The notes under the pieces: model-generated
Told to the model about the DNA's origin: nothing
Database searches by the model: none
The model's input: only the letters and a program-made list of their open reading frames with translations
Shown: one piece after another, positions 23,201 through 34,916 of the stretch
Numbering within the stretch: position 1 is the first letter of the stretch
Layout: each line of letters starts with the position of its first letter
Assembly (NCBI RefSeq): GCF_029227915.1
Contig: NC_079877.1
Span: 21,787,851-21,851,850 of the forward strand
Direction of reading: 5' to 3'
From: Hydractinia symbiolongicarpus
Taxonomy: Eukaryota > Cnidaria > Hydrozoa > Anthoathecata > Hydractiniidae
Length of the DNA stretch: 64,000 bases
Made by a program: the position numbers and the translations under genes

Positions 23201-26200
23201 TCACAAAGCATTCACGCCAACCACATTTCCCGTGCCACTTGTGATTTTTACTTTCATATTTCACTGATAACCACACCCATTATCACCAGCCTTAACCTTA
23301 CTAACCAAACATTATCATTGACTTCCATTAAGTAAATTACAGTAGGTATTACCTAATCAAAATTCGGTACTGATTAACCTTTGTTAACCTAAAATGTAGA
23401 AAATATGACTCACTCACCTGCGTTATGACTACTTCTATCTCTCTTTCGTGTCCTGAAAAATTTTTAAAATATTTTTATATAAGCGACGACCATGACAACC
23501 CAATCCTTCTAACTCAATAAATCACATCTTATAACTCGAAATAGATAATCCTCGTTTCTATCTAGATAATCCTCGTTTCTATCTAGATAATCCTCGTTTC
23601 GAACTAGATAATCCACGTTTTTATCTAGATTATCCTCATTTCTATCTAGATTATCCTCGTTTCTATGTAGATATTCCACGTTTTTATCTAGATTATCCTC
23701 GTTTCTATCTAGATTATCCTCGTTTCTATCTAGATTATCCTCGTTTCTACCTAGATTATCCTCGTTTCTATCTAGATTATCCTCGTTTCTATCTAGATTA
23801 TCCACGTTTCCAACTAGATAATCCACGTTTTTATCTAGATTATCCTCGTTTCTATCTAGATTATCCTCGTTTTTATCTAGATTATCCTCGTTTCTATCTA
23901 GATAATCCTCGTTTCTATCTAGATAATCCTCGTTTCGAACTAGATAATCCACGTTTTTATCTAGATTATCCTCATTTCTATCTAGATTATCCTCGTTTCC
24001 AACTAGATAATTCACGTTTCTATCTAGATAATCCTCGTTTTTATCTAGATTATCCTCATTTCTATCTAGATTATCCTCGTTTCTATCTAGATTATCCTCG
24101 TTTCTATCTAGATAATCCACGTTTCTAACTGGATAATCCTCGTTTCTAACTAAATAGGCAACTTCTTTTTAAATCAACAATAATTCATCTTCGCACAAAA
24201 GCATTAACTTTTACAAAGATCGATTGTTGACAGCGAAAAATTAAATAAAAAATCTCACCATTGTTTTTGGATATTTCCATCATCGGTTTTGACCTGAAAT
24301 AAAACCAGGTGTTGTAGCGTAAACATTTCAAGCTCTAGCTACACATTAAATGCAATAGGAAACAAATTTCGGCAAAAATGTTTTGGCATATGTACTGTTG
24401 ACGTCAGCAAAAGTCTTAAAACAACCTATATTTTTTCCATTGATCTTCTCCCTAAGTGGACTTTTTACCGGGTTTTTTGACTTACATAAATATTGACTTC
24501 TTTAATTAAACAACATTAAACAGTAAAATTGATCAGTACAAGCTGTAGCAAAGTCTACATAAAGTTTAACTAAGCTACTAGTTTGAATAACTACTAAGTA
24601 GATATATTTACATGGTGATTGTTGACTATTTCTTTTTCTGACTGCTGTTTCAACAAGGTTCTCAGATCCCTTAATTAGGGGGTAATGATAATTAAGATGC
24701 ATCTCGTGTACACGGTTTTGTTTATACACATAATTTTAAGAAATATAAGATTATGGGAAATTTCTAACTTTTTTGAAACAAGTAAACTCTTGTGGTTTTA
24801 AAACTCATCCAGAGCAGAACGTAGATTTCTTAAAGGGGTTAGGTGCGTTGTTTCTGGGCATTTAGAATTGGTTATTAAAGGTGCTACTGGTGTAGCCCCT
24901 TTAATAACCATAACCAGTAGTAATAACCAATTCAAGTTAGCTATCCGTAATGGACGTTACTTTCCATCCTTGCACATTCTGAATGATAGTGTGTAATAAA
25001 TAGACTAAGTACAAGTAATTACACGCAGTCCACAACTGCACAGACAACCTGTTTATGAACAATTACTTTTTACTTGCTACTTTTTTATTGCTCTTTTCTA
25101 AAAAAAAAAACATTTGGTGCTATGAGCTATGGCCTGTGAAATATATTTGATATCAGTAAATCGAAAGTTTGTTTTTACGAGGAAACAGAGACAACACGAG
25201 GACCTATATTTGATAAAAATGATGTTACTAGATTTTAAGAAGGTAATTAATACCTCTAAAAATATTATAAAGTCATCGTTATTGCTTCGACTGGCTTTAT
25301 GTGCAACAATCTTGTATGTTTCTATGCAAAACTTAGAAAAAGATAGCTAGCTAGCTAGTTCAAAAAAGTTTGAAGTTGATTTTATTAGAAAGTTTGATTT
25401 AATGGCATGTTAAGTGCTTATATTAAATAAATTATGTATATCAATTACACGTAGAGAACTTTTCTCTCATTTCTTAGGTATATTTAGTTGTTCATTGGGA
25501 TATTTAAAATAATTTTATATGTTTCTTTTGTCCTCACTGCTCATAAATTTATTCACAGCCATTAGCTCGACTTTCGTTTAAGTCACTAAAGTCAAACAGT
25601 CCGTTTTGCAGCCCCTTTTAAATTAAATTGGACAAGAAAGGGCGGGCCATGGTTTGATTTTAACTATTATACCGTTTTATCAGCAGAGAAAGCCCTGTGA
25701 AACTGGAAGAGCAAATTATTATTATTATTTTTTAAATTCTTCTTAATCTTAGATTTTGTTAAGTTCTGTAAGTTGTGGAAAGCATAAACTCGCTGTCATG
25801 AACAAATGTTTAATTAGAAGTTAGTTTAAAAAACATTACATCGCCAAAACAGAGACCTTTAATATCCTGTTGCATCTTTTGCAACTATCGAAGAAGGTAA
25901 CATTTATCTAAAAATTAATAAATTAATACTCAAATAATACTAAACTAAAAACAAGTTGCAGACGCTGCATAAACTATCACGTTATTACATCTATGAAACA
26001 TGAAAAGAGTGAAACAACCATTTTACAATTTTATACAAAGTAGGACGTTAAATCTGTTTTTTGTGTGTTCTGCGTTTATTGAGCATAAGAATAATTTTTT
26101 GGGGAAAATAACAGTTAGAATAGTTTAGAGGACCCAAATGGGGCCTAAGACCCATTTTTTTAAAACAATAATTTTTTAAGGAAAAAAATTATGAACAGGA

Positions 26201-27428
26201 AATACAGCCTGTCATTCATTGTGGAGAGTCACACTATTGCAAAGTATATTGATTTGTTATCTTTTATAATCTACGTTTGCTGGACATTAAATTTTATTCT
26301 AATAACATTTCCAATGGCACGTTAAGTTTAACAGCAACTTGGCAAAATCAACCAGAAATGTAAAACGCAAGGAAACATATTCTGCAGCAGAGAGAAGTTC
26401 TGTGCATAAATCTGCAATTTTTGACCTGATAGGATTTTTTTCTAAAAAAATGACTTTGTCACATTCGAGGGTATGTAGGGTATGTTTTTCTCTCTCTTTG
26501 TGCAAAACATCAGAAAAAACTAATGATAATGGTAGGTCCAATAAAAAACATCTCAACGTGGTGAAGATCGTTTTTCTTACTTGATAGGCAGAGCCCTACT
26601 TACAGAGTCACTTGACATTTCAGGGCAATTCTTTAGGTTGCAAAAAAAAAATTTCTTTATCAGAATTTTTATCCCAGAATTATGTATTTCTTTTACTGTC
26701 AAAAACTTTTTTAAATTTTAGTGGTCTTATATTAAGTTTCAAACTGAATTAATTGCTTATAAAAACTTGTATGAACCACTTAACACACTGGTGACTGGGC
26801 AGGAAATAGATTATAGATAGATTAAAATTAATTCCCAGTTTACTTGATAAAAGCACATAGCTACTATAGAACAACATAGTCGATATGGTTACAGAGGTTA
26901 AATATGACTTACATTTTCATGTTTGTCAGGACTTTTAGAATCACTCGATATTTCAAATTCTACAATACTATATTGTGGTAATGTTTGTGGAGATTTCTTT
27001 CTAACCATGCAGTCTTGATGTGGAGGTAAAGGGGTATGCTCTAGGTGAAAAAAAATTGTGAAAAAAAAGCACTAGAAAAATAATTCTTAAATGCAATAAA
27101 TCTTAAGTTAACATGATGGCGTGTTGCAGATAAATGAGTAGAATATCTATGCAAATTAGATAAAAGAGTTATTAACAAAATCTGCACCCAGAGGAGCGTT
27201 AAAACAGCAAAACACAACTTTCTTGTCACATATGTGGTATTAAATTGACAGGAGAGTCATCAAAATACTACAAATGTTTTTTTTAAATGTATATATTTTT
27301 GAAATTAAGGATAATGACAGCTTACCTAACTTTGGATACAATGGAATAATTTTCCTTGTTTCACTGCATGTCACGTTTTTTTTTGGCCGCCCTCGTTTTC
27401 TCTTTAAAATTCTAGTTTGTTCTTTCAT
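14156..27428 (-). CDS. Host bHLH transcription factor gene, USF3-like (seven exons)
   Basis: Joined exons, in order: 27428-27326, 27040-26913, 24293-24259, 23452-23418, 23169-23087, 18820-18763, 17247-14156. Every junction has GT..AG borders and the codon phases agree (1, 0, 2, 1, 0, 1). The product has an AT-hook (KRKRGRPKK), a basic region plus helix 1 (SSHNAEEKRRKAKINGW, then ISKLADLL), helix 2 (SVLERAFLYIN) and a leucine-rich extension. A long Ser/Thr/Asn-rich C-terminus follows. From memory, a bHLH with a huge disordered tail bearing YSAEAL/FSAEAL motifs matches vertebrate USF3 (KIAA2018). Expected role: nuclear E-box-type DNA binding. The first coding exon and promoter are not certain: the ATG at 27428 lies in an exon whose upstream border I could not fix. 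Confidence 0.7.
18225..18500. repeat. Two diverged direct copies of a roughly 190-bp repeat
   Basis: ACAGACAAAATACGGCTATTAT recurs at about 18230 and 18418, each copy followed by AAATCCACAGG and CGCCCGTCCTTTA. This is an intronic repeat of unknown class. Confidence 0.7.
18763..18820 (-). CDS. USF3-like gene exon: bHLH helix 2
   Basis: 58-nt exon between AAATTTAG (18828-18821) and GTTTGT (18762-18757). It encodes SKCSVLERAFLYINEKEKQ, the conserved Lys-x-x-x-Leu-x-x-Ala-x-x-Tyr-Ile pattern of helix 2. It enters in phase 0 and leaves one base. Confidence 0.8.
18900..20960. other. Intron of the bHLH gene, no supported gene
   Basis: AT-rich intron. A short ATG-started stretch at 19847 ends at a GTATGT donor-like site, but nothing recognisable follows. 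No other feature could be supported. Confidence 0.5.
20972..21234 (+). pseudogene. SWIM-type zinc finger (YqaJ-associated) gene relic
   Basis: Two exon-like blocks, 20972-21067 (acceptor TTTTTTTTTAG, donor GTAAGC) and 21107-21234, join in phase. They give KNYMKYGLHYIRRKAG and then LGSACSHVGNLLFKLQASAL followed by EIACT. The C-x-H-hydrophobic block matches SWIM proteins with YqaJ nuclease domains that are multiplied in cnidarian genomes. The upstream zinc cysteines are lost and the frame ends early. A further open stretch downstream ends in LYFSDHDAI. It lies inside an intron of the bHLH gene, on the other strand, so it is probably a transposed copy. Confidence 0.5.
22162..22250. repeat. Foldback element with roughly 34-bp arms
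   Basis: The left arm (22162-22196, CTCGTTCTCAGGG...TTTTTTGGTAT) pairs with 22218-22250 with few mismatches across a 21-bp loop. Confidence 0.8.
22266..22385 (-). CDS. Candidate 120-nt cassette exon in the bHLH loop
   Basis: Open from an acceptor (CTCATTTCAG) to a weaker donor (ATG then GTGATA). It is exactly 40 codons long and phase 0 at both ends, so it could sit between the helix 1 and helix 2 exons without changing frame. It encodes GCFHTVFVMNNKKPIGIRLG and more. No domain recognised; it could equally be a chance open stretch next to the foldback element at 22162-22250. Confidence 0.3.
22555..22745. repeat. MITE-like relic
   Basis: Shares the GATTTTCAC, CTGTTTCTACTTTTC and AAAATCAAAACAAAC words with the foldback MITE at 35683-35970, but the inverted ends are worn. 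Confidence 0.45.
23087..23169 (-). CDS. USF3-like gene exon: basic region end and helix 1
   Basis: 83-nt exon between TTGTAG (23175-23170) and GTATGT (23086-23081). It encodes EKRRKAKINGWISKLADLL and the start of the loop. The Glu-x-x-Arg-Arg contact pattern typical of E-box binding is shifted to E-K-R-R, as in USF-type proteins. Confidence 0.85.
23418..23452 (-). CDS. USF3-like gene exon: basic region
   Basis: 35-nt exon between TTTTTCAG and GTGAGT. It encodes TRKRDRSSHNA, the N-terminal half of the DNA-contacting basic region. Confidence 0.8.
23530..24155. repeat. 21-bp minisatellite in a bHLH gene intron
   Basis: About 29 tandem copies of a 21-bp unit (TCTATCTAGATTATCCTCGTT), many identical. 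Because 21 is a multiple of three, the minus strand stays open for 203 codons (LDRNEDN / LDKNVDY heptads). It lies within an intron whose flanking exons already join in phase. Confidence 0.9.
24259..24293 (-). CDS. USF3-like gene exon: linker
   Basis: 35-nt exon between TTTATTTCAG and GTGAGA. It encodes VKTDDGNIQKQ and two bases of the next codon. It is supported by phase agreement with both neighbours. Confidence 0.65.
24370..24490. repeat. Copy of the interspersed repeat seen at 34265-34380
   Basis: Shares GACGTCAGCAAAAGTCT, AAAACAACCTA and CTAAGTGGA with the end of the 33.2-34.4 kb repeat. Confidence 0.6.
24730..26290. other. Intronic AT-rich DNA without a supported feature
   Basis: Short open stretches only (for example 25129-25350). 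No domain, splice pattern or repeat could be supported. Confidence 0.5.
26913..27040 (-). CDS. USF3-like gene exon: Pro-rich and acidic linker
   Basis: 128-nt exon with a strong acceptor (TTTTTTTTCACCTAG) and donor (AAT then GTAAGT). It encodes HTPLPPHQDCMVRKKSPQT and then an acidic stretch (EFEISSDSKSPDKHEN). No known domain. Confidence 0.7.
27326..27428 (-). CDS. USF3-like gene exon: AT-hook
   Basis: Starts at an ATG and ends at donor GTTAG then GTAAGC. It encodes LKRKRGRPKKN, a textbook AT-hook that binds the minor groove of AT-rich DNA. The frame could open up to 11 codons further upstream before a TAA, so this may be an internal exon. Confidence 0.65.
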
Positions 27429-28070
27429 TGCACCACCATCATTACATCTTTTACTCTCATTGTTTTATTTTTACTAGAATATGCAAACATCTTGGGTTAC
27501 TAAAGTGTAGCTGATAAACAATAAAAATACAGATACAACCAAAATTTTTGGGCTCCTTCCCAAGCTACAATAACACACGAAAAATGTCACTTTACTAAAC
27601 AGATAGAATTATTAAATATTGGCAACTATAAATGAAGTTCCACCATGCTTTATTAAGATTTAAAGAAAGAAATCTTGGAAGTATAGAAGTAACCAGACTG
27701 TTTTAGAAAGTTTTGTATGTAGAAAATGTGAAAAGTCGAATTCACAAAATTATTAAATTTAACAAACTTTTCAGCTCCTTCAGTATAAAAACTGTTATAT
27801 ATGAGAACTTCTTTAGTTCAAAACTCTTTATATTTTAACAAAATTCTGAATTTCCTTAGGATTTTAAATTACTTTAGTATTGCTGTAAAAACGTTTTAAT
27901 CTTAACAAATTGTAGAATTATACACTCTAGTAAAGAAGCTCACAAAACCAGAATATTCAGGGTCGTCTGTCATAAACATATGCAAAGCAAATATAACAAG
28001 CAAGAATAGGCAGGAGGGGTCCTGGGCGGTGGCGGGGGCTCAGGGAGTTAAAGCACCAATGTCCACGCCA

Positions 28071-28190
28071 GACAACTCCCTACAACATCCAACGGCTCAC
28101 ACAGTGTGCCATCTCCCCAATTTCTCTCACATGGCTTGGGTTAACCCAGGGTTATGGTTACATTCAATCAGCCCATATTGAATCACCGCC
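28071..28190 (+). repeat. SINE-like interspersed repeat, copy 1
   Basis: Shares CAACATCCAAC, CACACAGTGTG and CACATGGCTTGGGTTAACCC with 34641-34760, same orientation. Confidence 0.75.
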
Positions 28191-28959
28191 GCCAAAGGAA
28201 AATCAGGAAACCTGATAAGTCTTCTTTTGAGCGAGTATGAAAACTTTTATAGTCAGGAAGTTCGGTAGTTGAAGAGTTGGTAGTCGGTAAGTTAGTAAGT
28301 TGCTACTATTGCTGGTGACTAATTAAAGGTCCCGCTCTCCATCTGTAAGTACATATTAAAAAAATCACTTTAATCCTGAATAGCTATACTAGCTGTCTGA
28401 TATTACGCCATTAACAAAGTATAAGGTTTTGTTAATTTTACTTTATAGTTCTATACATTTTATTTTTCTTTCTTTTTACAACTTTATGCTTGGCAAGATT
28501 GCTGTTTGTCTTCTTCAGTCAGTCATGATGCAACAAAGTGTAAGTGGTTTTATTTTTATTCAGCAAGCTTTGGGTTTAAATTCTTAAAAATCTGTATATA
28601 CCCCAAAAAAGCAATAGTTCGGCTAGCTAACCATTTTCTTTTTATAGGCTTATATTTTTATACTGATACTTATAAACAACACTTGAAGAAGAGGAGAGTT
28701 TAGTAAACAAAACCCTATATATATATGTGGCAGTTAGAAATTCAAAACAGTTAAAACACCCGATCAGAATGCTTTTATTTTTTTTCTAAATTTCTCATAA
28801 ATTGAAAAAGCAGAGAAAAATAATTCAGAGCAGAAAAAAGATCAAATACTCTATTCCTGCCGCCCTGGGCTTTTATCTGAATTTTTCTTGATTGTGAATC
28901 TGTCAATTTTTAAAAATATGTTGTCAAAAGTTTAAAGTATGGAACTATTGTTGTTCATG

Positions 28960-29215
28960 TTCCAAGGGAATCATCATCAACATCACTCTAAGCTTAACGT
29001 TAATAACTCTCTCCCAATGTGTTCTAGACTGTGTCAGATCTAAACTCAAATTCCTCTACATTAGGTCTGTCCTTATTCCCTTCTGCTAAGTCTTTCTCAG
29101 TCTACCTATGTGCTTTGCCCCAGGAACTATCAAGTCTCTGCTCTTTCTTACCCAATTATCCTTCTCCATTCTTTCAAGTGTTCCAATCAACCCAATCTTC
29201 TGTATAACATCTTTA
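28960..29215 (-). pseudogene. LINE reverse-transcriptase C-terminal relic
   Basis: The minus strand reads LERMEKDNWVRK, IGRLRKT, then LSLDLTQSRTHWERVI with stops between them. This is the region after the reverse transcriptase of many animal LINEs (a GRPRKTW-like block then a DR..WR block). It belongs with the piece at 30120-30420. Confidence 0.65.
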
Positions 29216-29329
29216 ACCCTATTCGATCCTGTGTCTCATTACCATGCAACATGCAACTTCTTACACAGGCTTCATACAATCTACCTTTTAGCTCAATTGA
29301 TAAGACTTTAATAGTCAGTAAAGGAAGTA

Positions 29330-30118
29330 ACTCTCTGAACTTTTTTGAAGTTATCTGCGGTATTCTCGATCCGCGATAGACGTTTTTTTACTTTTAAATT
29401 GTATCAGGAGGGCTTCGCGATGCATCCGTCTCGATGTCATTCTCGAAGCTATCGAGGTCATTAACACTTTTTCATAACAGAACTATTTTAAAAACAAGAG
29501 TGTATTCAACAATGATCGCGGATGTTTAAATATCATTATACTTCCTTTGTGTTATATTTTTTTAACTTATGCATAACAATCTAGGGTATACAGCTAGCAT
29601 TAATCTTTCTTTTTTAGATCATATTTTAAAAATTTAAGAACTAAGAACGCCGATAGAAAAGCTTCGATAGATCGCATTTTAAAAATTTAAGAACGAAGAA
29701 CGGCAATAGAAAAGTTTTTTAGATCGCATTTTAAAAGTTTACGAACGAAAAGCGGCGACAAAAAAGCTTCGTTAGAGATCGCATTTTCAAAGTTTAAGAA
29801 CGAAAAGTAGCGTTAGAAAAAGATACGCTAGAAATACTTTAATAAATACGAAAGTTTAAAATTTTCTTATAATACACACCTATTTAAAATAAAATAAAAA
29901 GATGAGTTTGAAAAGAGATGAGTTTGAAATAAAAAAAACTTTCTCTCTATTCTCATTATCAGCTACCATCGCGACACATCGAGACGGATATTGTCACAAT
30001 ACTAGATTCTCGATAGATCACCACAATTTATTTTAATTGTTTCGTATTATTATAAACGCGGTATATACATCGCGTATTGAGAGAGTCCACGCACGTTGCG
30101 CGCTCGATATGTTAACCT
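29330..30118. repeat. Insertion within the LINE relic, with roughly 60-bp tandem units
   Basis: CATCCGTCTCGATGT near 29424 and its inverse ACATCGAGACGGATA near 29977 suggest inverted ends. Between them are four units of about 60 bp built around GATCGCATTTTAAAA (29618-29820). Confidence 0.55.
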
Positions 30119-30119
30119 T

Positions 30120-30420
30120 TTTCCAGTACTGTAACACTTATTCCAACACCAACTTTACTACCCAGCAAATCAACTAAGTAACAGAATTTCTCAACTATAC
30201 TTACCAAGCCACTGTTGCATATCATTAAAGCTGACAATGCTTCTTTGTCTATAATCTCACCTTTGCAACACTTACATACAAACTAAATGTCAGCTCTTAC
30301 CCTTCTTCCAATACAACTGCACTTCTTATGTACCCTATACTTACAAGTCAGACAAAAAATTGAGTTATTACCAACCCTTTTCTTGCAAATCCCACAAGGC
30401 CACTTTTCAACTACTTCCAG
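30120..30420 (-). pseudogene. LINE zinc-finger segment relic
   Basis: The minus strand reads KWPCGICKKRVGNNSIFC, then CKYRVHKKCS and VEKFCYLVDLLGS. These resemble the zinc-finger and FCYLG-type blocks found near the end of non-LTR polyproteins. Confidence 0.6.
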
Positions 30421-30790
30421 CTAGCCTTTTCTCCTCCTACTTGATAGCCAAGACACCTTCATTATTACAACCACCTGACTTAAGGCCAAAATACACGGTA
30501 AGTCTAAACGGACCGTTTAGTTGTAAAAAAAACGTTCAGTTGCAGGTATTACACCTGTCTACACGTTAAGTTAAATATATAAGTTTTTTTAAAAAAAATT
30601 TTCATAATAAATCCCAAATAAAGAACATTATATACATTAACATTAACATTAACAATTATATCTTTCATTGCAGTTATTGCTATAGCAGTAGAAGGGATAA
30701 TGGTAAAAGAAAAAAGCGGACTAGCACTGGTTGTGATTAGAAACCGAAGAAATATGCTCAAATCTTTAGTTTAAACAATACCTCATTAAT

Positions 30791-30973
30791 TTATTTCAAT
30801 AGAAAAAACTTTGCAAAGGATGAACATTTATAAAACCGAAAACATAACATCATATGTCTATCTGGTTCTTTCGTCCACCCACAGGTATCATCAGAAGCTT
30901 CTAGAAGACAATCCTTCAAAGTGGTCCGAGTAACTTTCAACATTTTCACTATCACATTGTGGAAGTTGTGCAT
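30791..30973 (-). pseudogene. Short LINE-like relic
   Basis: LKDCLLEASDDTCGWTKEP resembles the CG.TKGP.RHK.TWWW segment of non-LTR retrotransposons, but the Trp block is gone. Too short for a firm call. Confidence 0.35.
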
Positions 30974-31139
30974 TATTGCTTGTGTATTAAACTTGTTGGG
31001 AGATGAAAGCTATTGTTTGTGGAAAAAGAAAAAACAAAAGCAGGAATGGTTTGGCAGTTCCGCAAAAATAAAACATGTTATAAAAGATATTTGTGAAGGA
31101 GAATTTTTTTTCACTAAAATGCATGACTAAATGCATTTA

Positions 31140-33250
31140 TAGTAAAAATTCTCCTCGATGACATATCAAGCTGTTTCAAGAAACCAATTAGAATGCTTCC
31201 AACATGCCCTGAGCTACTGTGAAATTTAGCAACTCTCCAACTCTCTCCTTGACAACTACCTAACTACCAGGCACTCCACAACTTGAAATTTATCTATTCT
31301 CCTTTTGAGCTGCTATAGATGAGTCAAGTAACTCGTCAATATAATTGTTAGTGAATTTTGGAGGGTTTTTTTCCTTACTTCGGCTTGATAGTTAGTTTAC
31401 CACAAAAAAGCGCTTCTTCGTTCACCCCAAAGAGAAACTGCATGGCCACACCCTTCTTTTGCAAATTCAGATAAACTGGTACCTTTGATTCTTACACGGT
31501 GTCAAGTTTTTTTATTGAGATAACTCTGCCAATCGGTTTTTACAATCTTCATGTAATTAAAAAATTTCTCAACAACAGCATTCAAATACGATGCACATTG
31601 GCACAACTGAGCAATTAGGAAAATGTTACTGTTTGCTGTTAACCGTGTTATTGATTGACTAATATTGTTGTTGTTAATAATTCTATGGTCTTTTCCTAAA
31701 AAAACTAAACGTCAGGTTGGTGGTAAAAAAAAAATTTAAAAAAAAGTGTTTTAAAAAAAACACAACAGACAGACAAATAATTAAGTCATACACTGGAGCT
31801 AACAATCCATGACAGTTTACAACACGTATTTGAAAACAAAATGGCAGCCATGTATAGTGTGGTCAATCGTTGATTTCTTTGTTCTTTAAACTTTTGTCCC
31901 AAAAACACAGCTTTAATGATGCGCCATGTAACAATAAAACTCAGATTAACAGTGTTGAATATTACAGTCAAACTCTTATAAAATTTAAAAACTCTAAATT
32001 ACAATAAAAGTTGTGCTAATTAGTCGTATGTAATTCCAAATATCGAATCTTAAATAGTTTTTGCTAATTAATTCAGATATACAGTCAGGGAAAACCTTTT
32101 ATGCTGTTACACTATTTTACTACCATCAAATTAAATGTCTAATAAAGCTTAAATAAGCAAATCACAGCGTAACTACGCTTTGTTATATTTTGAATGCTAA
32201 TATATGGCTTTTATTCCATGGTGGATCATGATTTGTACTTTAATAGAAGAAGTATATAACTTAAAATTTATCTTTGTTGATAAAACCATAATTATTTAAC
32301 AAGGGTTTATAAAATATCACGTTTTCAGAGAAAGTATTTGGCTGCAAACAGCCCCATTAAAACGTATACAATCAAAATAAGCAGTGGAAAGATTGATTAA
32401 TGTTGTTTCTAGCATATTTAAGCAAGGGACTTTCAACACAAAGAACATATATTTTGGCTATGGCATAAACTGGCCAGTAAAGACTTTTACAATAAAACAT
32501 ATAATTTACCTAGAGACATATGTGGAAAGATAACAGAATATGGAACAAGAATTAAAAAATCTATACTGTGATTTTGGCCATTGATTCGCTGACATCAGCA
32601 CTGTTTCCTATCGATCTCACTAACTTGTATTACAATGGTATATATTGACCAACTGCCAGGAATACAGAGTTCAATGAAATGAATTAAGGAAAAACATATT
32701 CTTCTTATTACCCAGCAGGCTATAATGTAATTGACACTATAATGTAATTGACGCTTAAATAGGAGGTGTAGTTTATTTATACTATGACAGCATATATTTA
32801 AAAGTTTTTCTCTTACTGATATACATAATGCCACTCATTTCCTCAAAATATTTATGTTTCCTCTTTTTGCAGATCAAAGTAAAGCCCATATTTCCTCATT
32901 AATTAACGCAAATATATATAAGTAAAAAGTAAGTACGATGGAGAGTATTAGCATTTATATACGATTTGGTCTCTACCTATACATCAAAAATATTGAAATT
33001 TCGACATAAAAATATTAGTTAGTTAGAATTTAATATAGTTGTTTTCTTGTAATATTTTGATTAAGCGAGATACTGTGTTTTAAACACAATGATGGAGTGC
33101 TTTTGTTTTGTTTTGAAAAAAAGAATTGGCAGGGACATCCTGAATTGTGACGTTTCCAGTTGCACATGATTTACAGGTCACTTTTACTAATATCATGTGA
33201 CCTTTCCTCAGATACACAGGGTATTTTTAAGAGAATCTAGAAAGGGTATG
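31140..33250. other. AT-rich DNA without a supported feature
   Basis: No gene, clear repeat or splice structure could be supported on either strand. Confidence 0.5.
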
Positions 33251-33259
33251 TATAGCTAG

Positions 33260-34380
33260 CATAATCTATAATAATACGCTAGGTGTGTCTGTCTGTGTGT
33301 CTGTGACAGGCAAAGTGGATGTCTTCATTTTCCTTTGATGTTGCCGAAAAATGCATGTCTAATATGTTAAATTTTCTGACGTTACGACGCGACGAAAATA
33401 ACACTACTTTAATGTCAATATCCTATATTAAATTAATGAAGCCATTACAGTGCACCTAAAACTTTGAGGCCAAATAACTTGGAAACAAGGTGGTGACGTC
33501 AATGATTTTTCACCGCGTGGGTAACTAGGGACCAACTAGGACCAATTTGGGTAATTTTCCTAAACCTGGGTCCCCGAATCCGTTTCGGAATGGACGGGTT
33601 GATGACGTCATCGAAAAACCTTCAAATCCTAATATCTCTGCAACTGTTTGTCAAAAATACGCGATCCTATACATTTTCTTGATAAGCGTTTCAGGACCTA
33701 TACAATGAAGGCAGCAGGTATACAAATTTCTAAAAAAAAATTTGGGGGGTTTGACTGGCCATTGCTGACATCAGCAAAATGTTAAAACCCTTATGTCTCA
33801 TTAACTGCTTATCAAAAAGATATGATCATATACATTTTCTTGGTCAGCGTTTTAACATCTGCATAGTACAGGCAAGGAATAAACTAAATTTCGCCAAATA
33901 TTTTTGTAATTGCACTGCTGACGTCAGCAAAAAATCTAAAACAACCTACATAACTTGGAAACAAGTGGAAATAACTGACGTCATCTCGTGGGTAACTGGG
34001 GACTACCTGGGACCAATTTGGGTAAGTTTCCCAAACCTGGGTCCAGAATCCGTTTCCGTGGACATCAAGTATTATTAGTCTGATATTATAGGATATAGGA
34101 TATAGGATAGGAGGGATATTATAATATTTCGTGAAAATCCGTGGACGGGTTAATGACGTCATCAAAAAACCTTTAAACAATGATATCTCTGCATCCGTTT
34201 GTCAAAAGTACATAATCCTATAAATTTTCTTTATCAGCATTTCAAGGTCTATACAATGAAGGCAATTATTTTTTTGCATATGCACTACTGACATCAGCAA
34301 AAAGTCTAAAATAACTAATTTTTACATTGTTCTCCTGCCTAAGTGGATTTTCCCATGGGCCTTATCGACTAGTATATAAA
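33260..34380. repeat. Array of diverged interspersed repeat units
   Basis: Blocks with CCTGGGTCC..GAATCCGTTTC, GACGGGTT.ATGACGTCATC, CTGTTTGTCAAAA and CTATACAATGAAGGCA occur at 33521-33717 and again at 33990-34264, with a weaker copy at 33772-33870. This is a local multiplication of one repeat family; the class is unknown. Confidence 0.7.
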
Positions 34381-34640
34381 TATTTCTTAAAATGTAATGA
34401 AACCCTTCTTAGCCTAACTCACACCTAAAGCTAGCCAGCATAAACTAACTTATAGCTAGCATAAAATTATAGCTACAGAGAGAGATGCGCATATTTTACA
34501 TGGCTAGCCTCACAAATATTGAGGGATATTATAAACCCTGTCTTTTATTTCCAGGGGGGCCATGGCTTAGATGGGGAGTCCTAGAATATTTAATGCTCAT
34601 TTTAAGCTACGCAGACCCAATTAGGGTCTGCGCTGCACTA

Positions 34641-34760
34641 GACAACTGCCGGCAACATCCAACAGCCCACACAGTGTGTCATTTCCCCAATTTCCCTCAC
34701 ATGGCTTGGGTTAACCCGGAGCTATGGTAACATTTGCTTGCCCATGTTGAATCGTCGCCA
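34641..34760 (+). repeat. SINE-like interspersed repeat, copy 2
   Basis: Partner of 28071-28190. It lies just upstream of two tRNA-derived units. Confidence 0.75.
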
Positions 34761-34916
34761 CAGGGAATCGAGCCCCAGTCTCCTGCACAACGTTGGTACA
34801 TATACTCCATTATCTATAGATAAGTGAGGGCTCGTCCTGGTGGGCTTGAACCACCAACTGGGCTCAATCCTGAAGTGAGAGATTGCAAGGGCAATTGCAA
34901 ACTCGTCTCACTATCA

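Noticed and set aside
23509-24120. 203-residue minus-strand frame of LDRNEDN repeats as a gene
   Set aside because: It is the product of a 21-bp minisatellite inside an intron. The flanking exons splice in phase without it and there is no start context or domain.
28326-28352. Short exon-like stretch before GTAAGT on the plus strand
   Set aside because: No open frame of useful length or partner exon; could be part of a repeat.
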